Part shown: piece by piece, positions 49,294-58,570 of the stretch
Layout of the letters: every line of letters begins with the position of its first letter
Position numbering within the stretch: the stretch's first letter is position 1
DNA from: JACVRN01 sp036389255
GTDB lineage: Bacteria > Acidobacteriota > Blastocatellia > Pyrinomonadales > Pyrinomonadaceae
Length of the DNA stretch: 64,000 nucleotides
Direction of reading: 5' to 3'
Assembly: GCA_036389255.1 (NCBI GenBank)
Contig: DASVQI010000024.1
Location: 744,001-808,000, forward strand
Program-made: the position numbers and the translations under genes
Notes under the pieces: model-generated
What the model was told of the DNA's origin: nothing
What the model saw: the letters and a program-made list of their open reading frames with translations, nothing else
The model's database searches: none

Positions 49294-51822
49294 TTAATTT
49301 CCCGCGACAAATCTTTGCGCGAAGGAGTTGAGCTTCGCGGCCAGCGCGGCGCGTGTCAGGCCCGAATAGACCTCAACACGCGGCCCCGGCATGACCTCAA
49401 ACTGTCCCGGCCCCGTCTGCTTGACCGAAGCCGGATAGACTTCGAGAAATCCTCTGTCAATTGCTAACTGCACGTAGCCGCGCAGCGCAGCCGGTATCTC
49501 AGAGTTATCCACGACCAGCTGTCCCTGATAAGTGACCGTCGTTCCGGCCTTCGACTTCGCCTCGGTATCCAGACCCAGAGCGCGAATGAAAGCCACTGCC
49601 AGCTCAAGGCGGGTGGCCGGGTCAGCCGGGGAGAAAGCCGAGCCCTGCGAGCCAAGGAGCGCGCCCGGCACGCCCTGCGCGTCAGGCGTCAGGTAATCGC
49701 GCAAGCTTGCGCCCTTGCTGGACACGGCCTCCGCTATGGGTGCGAATTCAGGAGAGACATCCGTGAACTTGGCAGCGCCGGTGTACTGGCGAAGCGGAGT
49801 GTTCAGAGCGAGCGCACGAGCAAAGTCCTCGCGCGTGACCGTATCGTTCGGGTGGAACGAGCCGTCCGAGTAGCTGTCAATGCGACGATTGATAATCGCA
49901 AGCTCTATCTGCGACTCATATTCGTGGCCCTGAATGTCCATTATGGCGGGCGAGATGGTGATTCGCTTCTGCGTAATCGTGCCCGTCACGTCGCCCGGAA
50001 GCGCCGCTCCCGAAGTCGGGATAAGCGGTGTGCTGACGCCCTGCGTAGTCACGCCGCGAGCGCCCCTGACTTCCATAATCCACTGGCCCGCCTTCGGATT
50101 CCTGACCAGCACCTGACGGGTCGGAGCGTTCAGCACTGGAAGCCCTAAGCCGCTCGAATAGGTCTTGCCGTCCGGGTCTGTCAGAACGATGCCGACCGGG
50201 TTGGTCTGCCCGAAAGCGGCCACGCTGGCAAACACGTCCAGCACGCTCACTCCCTGCTCAACATTGAATCTTCTGGCGTTGACCGAATCCGGCCCCGGCG
50301 TCGCCACAGGGTCAAACGGTATGGTGAAAGGCTCAGGCGCTGGGCCGGTGGTGGAAAGCGTCGCGTTGAACTGCGGATACAGGAATGCTCCGTAAGACCT
50401 TGAGCGATTGAAGACCTTGTCAACGGCTGCGTAAGCGTTAATGTAACCCGCGCCGACTTCCCAGTCTTCACGTCCGGGCATGCGCGTGGCCGTCTGCGTC
50501 AGAATGCTCTTGACTTCATCCGGCGTGAGCGTAGGGTCCGCATCGAGCATCAGTGCGACCGTGCCTGCCGCGAAAGGCGTCGCCATTGAAGTCCCGTGTA
50601 TCTGCGTGTAGAAGGGGACAAATGCCGCAGGAATCTCGGCATCGGCCGCGCCGCCGTTGGCCGACACGTTAGAGGTAGCGCGCACGCTGACTATGTCTGC
50701 TGTGAACCTTGTGCTGGTAGGAAACTCACGACCGTCGCCCGGCGCTGTGATAGTCGGAGCGTCGTAATCGTCTAGCGGGTCGCTGTTGCCGAGCCGCTCT
50801 TCTTTCGGAAGACCGCGAGAGCTGTCGGGAGCGAGGCCGCCCTCCTTGTTGCCCATCGCCACGCCTATCACCCAAGGGGCTTTCGCGTAGCGATTCCACG
50901 TTCCCTTGCCCGGCCCTGAGTTCGCGCCCGCGAAGAGTATGACCGCCTGACGGTCGTACATCATCTTGCTGGCTATGTTGACCGGGTCGTTGGGGTCGAA
51001 GGGAGCGAAGCTGCCGTAAGAGTTGGAGACGACGCGTATGTTGTAGGTGAACTGCTTGGAGATTGCCCATTCCCAAGCGCCGAGCGCGTTCAGCACGAAG
51101 ATGCCCGCGCCGAGCCCCGCGCCTATGACCTTCGTACCCGGCGCAACGCCTGCGTAACGCCCGCCCGACCTTGTCCCGCGACCCGCTATGATTCCGGCGC
51201 AGTGCGTGCCGTGGCCTACGGATTGGTCTGTGTTCGGCACGTTCTCAAGGGTCACGAGCGGCGTAAACTGGCCGTCTACCATCTGCGTGCTGGTTATGAC
51301 CTGCACGTTCTGAATGACCGCTTCACCGAACTTAAGGTCGTCGTGCGTGGCGTCCACGCCCGAATCAATCACCAGCACCGAGAAGTTGCCCTGCCCCGAA
51401 ACCGGCGCACCGCCGTTGGAGCGGGCGAAGCTCTGGTCATTCAGAGCGCGCGTCACGCCCGCGAGCATCTTCGCCTGGTCTATAAAATATTCCAGCCTGT
51501 CGTTAGACCAGACGGAGCGTACGCCCTGCATGGCCGCCAGTTGCCTGACCTGTCCAAGGGTCGCGGGCACAGCTACCATGCCGAGGTTCTGCAAGGTGAT
51601 GCCGCGCTGGATGCCTAGCCCGCGCAGCGCTTGAAGGTGCGAATCCTTAAGGCCGTCGCTCGTCTCGAAAGCGACTATCACCAGCCCCGCGTCCAGAGTG
51701 TCCGGCAGGGTTGCCAAATCTGCCTGAAGCTTCGGGCTGAGTGTTGCGGCAGAAGCTGCTATGGAAAAAATTGTCGAGAGGATAAAAGCTGCTGCTAGCT
51801 TTTCCGTAACTCTTCTTATCAT
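49294..51822 (-). CDS. Subtilisin-like S8 protease with C-terminal SLH-like repeats
   Basis: The 842-residue protein has a signal peptide (1-26), a pro-domain (GIQRGITLQNLGMVAVPATLGQV), the S8 core with Asp153 (VIDSGVDATHDD), His in VGHGTHCAG and Ser in GTSMATPFAAG. The oxyanion Asn region is FAGANSGPG rather than the usual AxGN. C-terminal SLH-like repeats span about 640-835 (FHPNDTVTREDFARALALNT, FTDVSPEF, FSPADPATRLELAVAFIRAL). It should be a cell-surface protease. Its upstream region has ACTTGAG pairs (51899-52000). The start ATG 51822 precedes MIRRVTEK. Confidence 0.92.
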   Translation of the reverse strand: MIRRVTEKLAAAFILSTIFSIAASAATLSPKLQADLATLPDTLDAGLVIVAFETSDGLKDSHLQALRGLGIQRGITLQNLGMVAVPATLGQVRQLAAMQGVRSVWSNDRLEYFIDQAKMLAGVTRALNDQSFARSNGGAPVSGQGNFSVLVIDSGVDATHDDLKFGEAVIQNVQVITSTQMVDGQFTPLVTLENVPNTDQSVGHGTHCAGIIAGRGTRSGGRYAGVAPGTKVIGAGLGAGIFVLNALGAWEWAISKQFTYNIRVVSNSYGSFAPFDPNDPVNIASKMMYDRQAVILFAGANSGPGKGTWNRYAKAPWVIGVAMGNKEGGLAPDSSRGLPKEERLGNSDPLDDYDAPTITAPGDGREFPTSTRFTADIVSVRATSNVSANGGAADAEIPAAFVPFYTQIHGTSMATPFAAGTVALMLDADPTLTPDEVKSILTQTATRMPGREDWEVGAGYINAYAAVDKVFNRSRSYGAFLYPQFNATLSTTGPAPEPFTIPFDPVATPGPDSVNARRFNVEQGVSVLDVFASVAAFGQTNPVGIVLTDPDGKTYSSGLGLPVLNAPTRQVLVRNPKAGQWIMEVRGARGVTTQGVSTPLIPTSGAALPGDVTGTITQKRITISPAIMDIQGHEYESQIELAIINRRIDSYSDGSFHPNDTVTREDFARALALNTPLRQYTGAAKFTDVSPEFAPIAEAVSSKGASLRDYLTPDAQGVPGALLGSQGSAFSPADPATRLELAVAFIRALGLDTEAKSKAGTTVTYQGQLVVDNSEIPAALRGYVQLAIDRGFLEVYPASVKQTGPGQFEVMPGPRVEVYSGLTRAALAAKLNSFAQRFVAGN

Positions 51823-51898
51823 CTTCGGCCTCCGTTTTGCGCTTCGCTTGGCTTGGGTCTATTTCCAGCTAATCAACGAGCACAAAATAGAGGCCGGG

Positions 51899-52000
51899 GA
51901 TTGAGAAAAACTTGAGGATTCGGAAAAAGCGAAAAATGGCCGGATTTTCAGGGGAAATGCCCCCCTTAAATCCGGCTCCCGGACTTGAGGAAAACTTGAG
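51899..52000. promoter_or_regulatory. ACTTGAG direct-repeat pairs upstream of the S8 protease
   Basis: Two pairs with 11-bp steps: GATTGAG/ACTTGAG at 51899 and 51910, and ACTTGAG at 51983 and 51994. The second ends in GGAAAACTTGAGGCGGG (51989-52005), identical with 40378-40394. The pairs are 84 bp apart, eight helical turns, with a hairpin between them. Confidence 0.65.
51939..51976 (-). terminator. Nested hairpin after the PpiC gene
   Basis: GCCGGATTT (51939-51947) pairs with AAATCCGGC (51968-51976), enclosing GGGG-AAATG-CCCC. It comes 85 bp after the stop at 52061. A CCATTTTTCGC sequence follows on the minus strand. Confidence 0.65.
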
Positions 52001-52060
52001 GCGGGTTTAAACGGCTTAAAATGTTGCGATTAAGTTGCGAGAGCGGCGGGAATCCTGCGA

Positions 52061-53179
52061 TTACATTGCGGGAAATTCCTGCTTTAAAGAGCCGAAGCGG
52101 AAGGCTTCGTTGATGCGAACCTTCGCGGAGCGCCGCGCCCCGGCGAGCCACTCTTTCAAGTGCGCGGCGAGGCGCGCGCCCATTAGTTGACGCCGAATCT
52201 CCGGCGCGGCTTCCTCAAGAGTTTTGGCGCGGGCTATCTCATGTGCGGCTACTTTAATGATGTGAAAGCCGAAGTCTGTCTGAACGACCTGACTGACCGC
52301 GCCGGGCTTGAGCGCGAAGGCCGCGTCGTCGAATGCCTTCGGGTGAGAGTCGCGTGTAAAAGCGCCAAGCTCGCCGCCCTGTTCACGCGAAGAAGGGTCT
52401 TCGGAAGACTCGCGCGCAAGCTCGGCGAAGTTCGCGCCCGCCTGTGCTTTCCGGCGAAGCTCTTCTGCGCGTGCGCGCCGTTTGTCCATCTCCTCCCGCA
52501 CGGCCTTTTCAAGAGCATCGCCCGCGAGACCCTTTTCGCGCTCCAACTGCATGCGGACGAGGTTGGGCCGCGCTGCTACGAGTATGTGCGAGGCCGTGAC
52601 GCGCTCGGGCAGTTGAAGCGCTGCGTCCGCCTTGTGCTCGTCGTAATACCGCTTCACGTCGTCGTCCGCTATGGAAATCTCCTTCGCCAACTCGTCGCGC
52701 ATCTTCCCGCCGTAAAGCTCCCAGCGTATGACATCCCTGTACTCTTCGCGCGAGAGATGATGACGGGCAAGGTATTCGTCATACTGCTTCTCGCCTCCGA
52801 ACTGCATGGCCGTGCGCTCCTCGGCTCGCTGCATCTCTTCGGGCGAAATCGAGAGGCCGCGCCGCTCCGCCTCCTGAGCTATAAGCACACGGTCAATCAA
52901 CTCCGAGACGATGCCCTCACGCAGCAGCTCAAGCTTGCGCTTGCCCTCGTCCGTGGACACATCAATGCCCAGCGCATCCTGCCCGTTCTTCAGATACATC
53001 TCGTAAAGCTTTGTCGAGACGGGGCGGTCGTTGACGGTGGCAACTACGCTGGGCTGCGAGCTGAGAGCGCCTGTGTTTGACGAATCCCTGCACGCTCCGA
53101 GCAGAGCCAGCAGCGCAATGGTCAGGAGCCACGGGGCAATCGAGCGGCTTACGGCAGTTTTGTTCGCGGCGCTAAGCAT
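52061..53179 (-). CDS. PpiC-type peptidyl-prolyl isomerase lipoprotein (SurA/PrsA-like)
   Basis: The 372-residue protein has a lipoprotein signal with lipobox LLGAC at about 27-30. Next is a SurA-like N-terminal chaperone region (about 40-190) and a parvulin domain (about 195-310) with ASHILVAARP, ARESSEDPSSREQGGELGAFTRDSHPKAFDDAAFAL and DFGFHIIKV. A C-terminal helix follows. Such foldases help outer-membrane and secreted proteins fold, fitting the surrounding exported proteases. It overlaps the M24 peptidase gene stop by 8 bp, so the two are coupled. Confidence 0.92.
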   Translation of the reverse strand: MLSAANKTAVSRSIAPWLLTIALLALLGACRDSSNTGALSSQPSVVATVNDRPVSTKLYEMYLKNGQDALGIDVSTDEGKRKLELLREGIVSELIDRVLIAQEAERRGLSISPEEMQRAEERTAMQFGGEKQYDEYLARHHLSREEYRDVIRWELYGGKMRDELAKEISIADDDVKRYYDEHKADAALQLPERVTASHILVAARPNLVRMQLEREKGLAGDALEKAVREEMDKRRARAEELRRKAQAGANFAELARESSEDPSSREQGGELGAFTRDSHPKAFDDAAFALKPGAVSQVVQTDFGFHIIKVAAHEIARAKTLEEAAPEIRRQLMGARLAAHLKEWLAGARRSAKVRINEAFRFGSLKQEFPAM

Positions 53180-54422
53180 TCTCTCTCAGTATGGCTACGA
53201 CCTCTCTCTGTATGGGCTGGCCGGTGACTTCCACAACGCCATCGCCCACGTAGACATCAATCTCGGAGCGCACGCCGAAGAGGCTCTCCTGATAGATGCC
53301 CGGCTCTATGGAAAAGCAGGTGCGCGGGATGATGCGGCGCTCGTCCGGCGTCTCCATGTTGTCTATGTTGGCTCCGTTTCCGTGAACCTCTTCACCTATA
53401 GAGTGGCCCGTGCGTGTGGTGAAGCACTGGCCGTATCCCGCGCTTTCTATAACGCCGCGTGAAACGTCGTCCACCTGCGCGCCGCGCACATAGTTACCAG
53501 CAGAAATCTGCTCGCGCAGGAACTCTACGGCGGAGTCACGCGCGCGACTCACAATCTCGAAGATGCGCGCGTGCTCTTCCGGCACCTCTTCGCCCACGAA
53601 TCCAGTCCATGTCTGGTCGGCATAGACCGCGCCGGGGCTTTTCATCTTCGCCCAGACATCCAGCAGCACGAAATCCCCGCGACCGATTGGAGAATGCTGC
53701 GCCGGGCTTGGGATGTAATGCGGCATGGCGCTGTTCGCATTGACGGCCACAATCGGCGGGTCTTCGTCGCTCGTCATGTCCTCTTCTTCAAAGCGGCGCA
53801 TGATGAACTGCTGAATGTCGTACTCCGTAGTGGGCTCATCGGCGCGTATGCGGCGGCCTATCTCAGCGAAGGCTTCCAGAATGATGCGGTGAATATTGTC
53901 GGCCGCGCGGTCGTGCGTCTCCTTCTGTTCAGGAGTCCAGACGGCCTCGAAGATTTGCACAAGGTCGGCGCTCGTGACGGGCTCCGCGCCGAAGGAGCGC
54001 ACAAGCTCCACCGTGCCGGCGTCCACGCGCGAGACGTAAGGGATGTTGTTGTTGGGAGAGTACTGCATGGCCACGCGCAGGCCGCCGGAGTTTCCTTTCC
54101 CATTCCCTTCTTTAGAGACGCCCATGGCCTCGCGCAGGTGCGCGTGTAGCTGCTGCCAGCGCTGGTAAACAAGCCGGCGACCGGGCAACGCGTCCAGCTT
54201 CTCCTGCTCTATGCGGTGAACTATCTTAACAGGCTCGCCTTCGGCGGGGATGTAATAGGCCCAGCGACGAGAGGCGAAGGAGTCCCGGTCTAAGAGCAGA
54301 ATGCGATAAGCGAGCGGGTCGCTCTTGCGAAAATCGTAGAAGAGCCAGCCGTCAAGTCCCGCCTCTTTAAGAGCGCGCTGAATCTCCGCCACGCGTTCGG
54401 CGGGTGAACTTTGCTTTGTCAT
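53172..54422 (-). CDS. M24-family Xaa-Pro aminopeptidase-like protein
   Basis: The 416-residue protein has a creatinase-like N-terminal domain (about 1-150) and a pita-bread M24 domain (about 165-410). Metal ligands are visible: Asp in LLDVWAK, Asp in YADQTWTGF, His in TRTGHSIGEEVHG, Glu in FSIEPGIY and Glu in RSEIDVYV. It removes N-terminal residues next to proline from peptides. No signal peptide, so it is cytoplasmic. It is co-transcribed with the PpiC gene (8-bp overlap) and lies 61 bp from the DPP-IV-like gene. Its N-terminal domain has GWLFYDFRKSDPL. Confidence 0.92.
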   Translation of the reverse strand: MTKQSSPAERVAEIQRALKEAGLDGWLFYDFRKSDPLAYRILLLDRDSFASRRWAYYIPAEGEPVKIVHRIEQEKLDALPGRRLVYQRWQQLHAHLREAMGVSKEGNGKGNSGGLRVAMQYSPNNNIPYVSRVDAGTVELVRSFGAEPVTSADLVQIFEAVWTPEQKETHDRAADNIHRIILEAFAEIGRRIRADEPTTEYDIQQFIMRRFEEEDMTSDEDPPIVAVNANSAMPHYIPSPAQHSPIGRGDFVLLDVWAKMKSPGAVYADQTWTGFVGEEVPEEHARIFEIVSRARDSAVEFLREQISAGNYVRGAQVDDVSRGVIESAGYGQCFTTRTGHSIGEEVHGNGANIDNMETPDERRIIPRTCFSIEPGIYQESLFGVRSEIDVYVGDGVVEVTGQPIQREVVAILRENA

Positions 54423-54483
54423 CGTTTGAGCAACCTTTAATCTGGAATTAAACCGAAGTTATACGGCATCCGGCTTTAGCCAA

Positions 54484-56697
54484 TCACAGATTCCGCAGGA
54501 TGTAATCAGTCATCATCTGCCGCATGTGCTTTAAGAGAAGCGGGTCTGTGACGCCGTGCCGCGACTTGGGATAAAGCATCAGGTCGAACTGCTTGCCCGC
54601 CTTCTGCAAGGCATAGACGAGCTGAATCGTGTTCGCCATGTGAACGTTGTCGTCAATCGTGCCGTGAATCAGGAGCAGTTTCCCGCTCAGGTTCCCGGCC
54701 GCAGCTATGACGGAGCCTCTCCTGTAGCCTTCGGGGTTGCGCTGCGGCGTCAGCATGTAGCGCTCCGTGTAGATTGAGTCGTAGTTGGCCCAATCGGTCA
54801 CGGTGCCTCCGGCTATGCCAATCTTGAAACTCCGGCTGTGTGTCAACGCGTAGGCGGTCATAAAGCCGCCGTATGACCAGCCCCAGATGCCTATGCGCGA
54901 GGCGTCAACGTAGGGCTGGCTCTTCAAATAGTTGAGCCCGTCTTCTATGTCCTGCAATTCGAGCGTGCCGAAGTTCTTGTAGACGGGCCATGCCGATTCG
55001 GCTCCCTTGCCGCTCGCCGTGCGATTGTCGCAGACCCATATGATGTAGCCCTTCTGCGCCAGCATCTGATGCCAGAGGTAGGTCGAGCCGCCCCAGCTAT
55101 TCTTCACCTGCGGCGCGTGCGGCCCGCCGTAGGTGAAGGTCATCACCGGATATTTCTTAGAAGGGTCGAAGTCGGGCGGGCGAATCATCATGGCTTCCAT
55201 CACAAAGCCGTCGCGCGTCTTGACCTGCATCAACTCGGTCTTTCCAAACCTGTACTGCCTGAGAGCCTCAACGTTATTCTCGTCAATCACTCGGGCGAGC
55301 GTGCCGTCCGCGTTAAAGAGACTGACCTTGGTCGGCGTGTTGACATCGCTACGGTAATCAACAAAGAGAGTGGCAGACGGATTAAAGCTGGGGCGATGAT
55401 TGCCCTCGGTTTGAGTAAGGCGCGTCAGGCCCGTGCCGTCCAGCCGCACGCGGTAGACGTGCTCGGCTATGTGACTGTGCTCCGTGCCACGGAAATAAAT
55501 CAGTCCGTTCGTCTCGTCAACTTCGTCAAGCTCGCGCACCTCCCATTGGCCCTGAGTCACCTGCTTTATCAGTCTGCCTTCGGGCGAGTAATGATAAAGA
55601 TGCATCCAGCCGTCGCGCTCGCTTCTCCAGAGGAAAGAGCCGTCCTTGAGCCATCGCGGATTGCCTACAGCCTCGACCCAAGCCTTCGTCTGCTCTCTGA
55701 AGAACGTCGTCGTCTTGCCGTCGCTCGCCGCCGCCGCGTTCAGGTCTAGGAAGGTCTGCTCGCGGTTCTGCGCCTGATAGATGACGCGGCGGCTGTCGGG
55801 CGACCAAGCGACGCGCACTATCAGAAAATCCTTCGGCTCGTATTTCGAAGTGTCCGCCCACTCTGTAGCTCCGCCTGAAGCGTTAACTATGCCGAGCCGC
55901 GCGAGCGGGTTCGGCGCTCCGGCCAACGGGTAGGCCGTATTTTCAAGAACCTGTGCGAGCGAGATGTGGTCTACTACCGGAAAGTCCGCGACCTCCTTTT
56001 CGTCCAGCCTGAGATAGGCTATGCGCTTCGAGTCCGGGCTCCACCAGTAGCCGCGCTTGTCGCCGCGACCATAAAGCTCCTCCTCGTAAACCCAGTCGAG
56101 CCGCCCGTTGAAGACCTTCTCGCTGCCATCGGTCGTAAGCTGTCGCTCGCGCCCGGTCGAAAGGTCTAAGACGAAGAGATTGTTGTTGCGCACGAAGCTG
56201 ACGTTGCGTCCGTCGGGGCTGAAATCCTCTTCCATCTCCTCTTCCGCGTTATTCGTCAGCTTTTTGGCCGTGTCGCTGCCAAGCTCGTAATAGATAAGGT
56301 CGTTCTGGGAATTGAGCAGCACGCCCGTCTGCGCCGGGTTCAGATGATAAGAGCCTTGACGCGAAAGCTTGCGGGCATCCTCGGCCTTCATCCCCTGAAG
56401 CTTCACAAGCGCCGCTTCCATGCGCGCCGCGTCGAAGAAGGCCGTGGCCTCGCCCGTTCTGGCGTTGACCTTCAGAAGCTGCGTGACGCGCGTCTGCGGG
56501 TCTGTCTTGCTTTGAAGGTAATAGTCGCCGTCCTTGAGCCATTGTAGATTGAGTGGCGGCGTGCCACTGAAATTGACTCGCTTCACGGGGTCGAAGATGT
56601 CGTCAATAGTCAGCAGCTTATCCTGCGCGCGCGCCGCGACGACCGATAGGCAGACGAGCAATAAAGAGGTAAGCAGACCGATTTTCCTGTTTCTCAT
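54484..56697 (-). CDS. Dipeptidyl-peptidase IV-like S9B peptidase (secreted)
   Basis: From ATG 56697 (GGGA 6 nt before) the product has 737 residues with a signal peptide (about 1-25). The beta-propeller (about 40-490) carries LDWVYEEELYGR, the double-Glu motif that binds the free N-terminus in DPP-IV. The S9 hydrolase domain (about 510-735) has Ser in GWSYGGFMTAY, Asp in HGTIDDNVH and His in SRHGVTD. It cleaves X-Pro dipeptides from peptides. It lies after the M24 gene on the same strand. ATG 56709 is an alternative start. Confidence 0.95.
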   Translation of the reverse strand: MRNRKIGLLTSLLLVCLSVVAARAQDKLLTIDDIFDPVKRVNFSGTPPLNLQWLKDGDYYLQSKTDPQTRVTQLLKVNARTGEATAFFDAARMEAALVKLQGMKAEDARKLSRQGSYHLNPAQTGVLLNSQNDLIYYELGSDTAKKLTNNAEEEMEEDFSPDGRNVSFVRNNNLFVLDLSTGRERQLTTDGSEKVFNGRLDWVYEEELYGRGDKRGYWWSPDSKRIAYLRLDEKEVADFPVVDHISLAQVLENTAYPLAGAPNPLARLGIVNASGGATEWADTSKYEPKDFLIVRVAWSPDSRRVIYQAQNREQTFLDLNAAAASDGKTTTFFREQTKAWVEAVGNPRWLKDGSFLWRSERDGWMHLYHYSPEGRLIKQVTQGQWEVRELDEVDETNGLIYFRGTEHSHIAEHVYRVRLDGTGLTRLTQTEGNHRPSFNPSATLFVDYRSDVNTPTKVSLFNADGTLARVIDENNVEALRQYRFGKTELMQVKTRDGFVMEAMMIRPPDFDPSKKYPVMTFTYGGPHAPQVKNSWGGSTYLWHQMLAQKGYIIWVCDNRTASGKGAESAWPVYKNFGTLELQDIEDGLNYLKSQPYVDASRIGIWGWSYGGFMTAYALTHSRSFKIGIAGGTVTDWANYDSIYTERYMLTPQRNPEGYRRGSVIAAAGNLSGKLLLIHGTIDDNVHMANTIQLVYALQKAGKQFDLMLYPKSRHGVTDPLLLKHMRQMMTDYILRNL

Positions 56698-57025
56698 GTA
56701 GATTCCCATCCCGGCAGTTTTGATTCTGAGCGCTTCTTAACTTATTTGAAATCCGCCGCGCACACAAGTAGAGAAAGGCGGGAGTAGTGAGTCAATTTCA
56801 AAATCAGACTCACCGCAGAGACGCAGAGAGACGCTGAGACGAGCGCAGAGAGTTGAATGCTTTTCTCAGCGCGCCCTCTGCGTCTCTCTGCGTCTCTGCG
56901 GTGAAGTTTTGATTTCTAACTGAACCACGACTCAGCCTGAATAAGAGTTTCTTTCATGCCTCATAGAAGCTAGAATGTTTGGCTCAGAACAGTTTCGCGG
57001 ATTAAAAGGGGGACGAACCGGATAA
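56698..57025. other. Intergenic region between divergent genes, with a palindrome
   Basis: This 328-bp gap holds a 25-bp perfect palindrome (56801-56915) and the SD GGGGG of the DUF423 gene. No further ORF or RNA was seen. Confidence 0.5.
56801..56915. repeat. 25-bp perfect palindrome, TCACCGCAGAGACGC family
   Basis: Arms 56810-56834 and 56880-56904 are exact reverse complements, with an imperfect inner stem. Outer AAATCA/TGATTT extends it. The arm is made of near-repeats of GCAGAGACG, and the same words form the element at 59636-59770. Confidence 0.87.
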
Positions 57026-57400
57026 ATGGAACGCTTATTCTTTGCCATAGGAGCTATCTCGGCATGTATAGCCGTGGCGGCAGGCGCATTCGGCGCGCAC
57101 GGATTGAAGAGCCGCCTTGACCCGGAGATGCTGGCCGTCTTCGAGACGGGCGTGCGCTACCAGATGTATCACGCCTTCGCTCTGATTGTGACGGCGTGGG
57201 CTTTGACGCGCTGGCCCGGCCATTTAATGGAGACGAGCGGCTGGCTCTTCATAGCAGGCACGATACTCTTTTCCGGCAGCCTCTACCTGCTCAGCCTGAC
57301 CGGCCAGAGATGGCTCGGCGCAATCACGCCGCTCGGCGGGCTGGCCTTCCTGGCGGGCTGGCTCTGCCTCGCCTCCGTCGTCTGGAAAGGAGAGCATTAG
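57026..57400 (+). CDS. DUF423 membrane protein (YgdD-like)
   Basis: The 124-residue protein has four TM helices and the DUF423 signature: GAISACIAVAAGAFGAHGLKSRL near the N-terminus, YQMYHAFALI and ITPLGGLAFLAGW. Its function is unknown, in spite of wide conservation. The start ATG 57026 has a GGGGG SD. It converges on oppC with a 23-bp gap and is the only plus-strand gene in this part besides oppA. Confidence 0.92.
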   Translation: MERLFFAIGAISACIAVAAGAFGAHGLKSRLDPEMLAVFETGVRYQMYHAFALIVTAWALTRWPGHLMETSGWLFIAGTILFSGSLYLLSLTGQRWLGAITPLGGLAFLAGWLCLASVVWKGEH

Positions 57401-57423
57401 GCAAAGAGGCTCGCTCCCGGCTT

Positions 57424-58563
57424 TTACCTTTTTCCTTTACGCAGCCCGTCGCTCAGCAGACGAACGGCCAAGACGAAGAGGAAGATGGCGAAGGCTGGCG
57501 AGAGTATGAGTAGCGGCTGGTTGCGTAGCAGCGTGACATCGCTGGCGGCCATCAGCATGTTTCCCCAGCTTGCTTCGGGCTCCTGTAATCCCACCCCCAG
57601 AAATGAGAGAGACGTTTCCGCGAGAAGAAACGCGGGCAGCAGAATTGTCGCCTGCACTATGAGCGGCGCGGCGGCGTTCGGCAGTATGTGTCGAAAGAGT
57701 ATGCGCCAGCGCGTCAGCCCTATGGCGCGTGCCGCCAGAACGAACTCGCGCTCGCGCAAGGTTACGACGAGCCCGCGAGTGAGCCGGGCCATCTCGGCCC
57801 AGCCGACGGCTATGAAGATAGTCACCAGCAGCAGGACTGCGCGCGACGGCGGAAGCTCAAGCGGAAAGGCCGCCCGCGCCGCCAAGATAAGAACGAGCAA
57901 GGGCAGAGACATCATTGCGTCAGCCGCTCTCATCAGCACAGAGTCAACGAAGCGCCCCGAATAACCCGCTACGCATCCGAGCACGACTCCCAGCACACAG
58001 GCCAGAAGAGTTCCGAGCGGCCCCACGACCAGCGAAAACCTTGCTGCGGCAAGCAGCCGTGAAAACCTGTCACGCCCCAGCGAGTCCGTTCCCAGCAGAT
58101 AAATCCTCGGAGCAGAGCCCGACGCGCTCTCATCCTGCAAGCCGAAGAGGTGAATGTCCGTGGGGATGAGATGAAAGAGCTTGTACGTGTGGCCGCGAGT
58201 GAATAAGGCCAGCGAATAGCGGCGCGACGTGTCTTCCGCGTAACGCCGCTCTAACGGGTCAATTACTCGCCGTGCGTAAATGAAGGGACGCGCGTGCCAC
58301 CCGCCCTGCTCGTCGCGGAAGCGAATCGTCGTCTGAGGCGCGAGCAGCTCCCTTCTGGATTGCGAGCGGTAGTCGTAGGGCGCAAGGAAATCTGCGAAGA
58401 GAGCCGCCAGGTAGAAGAGCGCTACGAGGCAGATGCCGAGCGCAAGCTTCGGGCGGCGACGAAACGAGCGAGCCGCGCGGGCGAATCGCTCTCCTTGCAC
58501 GCTTGATTCGCCCGCTTCTGTAAAAGCTTCCGGCTCGTCCTGTTCTCTTATAGCTTGCGTCAT
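57424..58563 (-). CDS. oppC: Oligopeptide ABC transporter permease (DppC/OppC-like)
   Basis: From ATG 58563 the product has 379 residues: an N-terminal helix (LALGICLVALFYLAALFADFLAPYDY), a roughly 100-residue insert containing FIYARRVIDPLERRYAEDTSRR, then the permease domain with GTDSLGRDRFSRLLAAARFSL, RAIGLTRWRILFRHILPNAAAPL (the EAA loop contacting the ATPase) and SLSFLGVGLQEPEASWG. It forms the peptide channel with OppB. The stop of oppB overlaps it by a few codons if the longer TTG frame at 58614 is used; ATG 58563 is safer. No OppD/OppF ATPase gene is in the window. Confidence 0.9.
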   Translation of the reverse strand: MTQAIREQDEPEAFTEAGESSVQGERFARAARSFRRRPKLALGICLVALFYLAALFADFLAPYDYRSQSRRELLAPQTTIRFRDEQGGWHARPFIYARRVIDPLERRYAEDTSRRYSLALFTRGHTYKLFHLIPTDIHLFGLQDESASGSAPRIYLLGTDSLGRDRFSRLLAAARFSLVVGPLGTLLACVLGVVLGCVAGYSGRFVDSVLMRAADAMMSLPLLVLILAARAAFPLELPPSRAVLLLVTIFIAVGWAEMARLTRGLVVTLREREFVLAARAIGLTRWRILFRHILPNAAAPLIVQATILLPAFLLAETSLSFLGVGLQEPEASWGNMLMAASDVTLLRNQPLLILSPAFAIFLFVLAVRLLSDGLRKGKR

Positions 58564-58570
58564 TATGGTT

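Noticed and set aside
52187..53080. Plus-strand frame of 297 codons opposite the PpiC gene.
   Set aside because: Antisense to a convincing parvulin domain; no domain, no SD.
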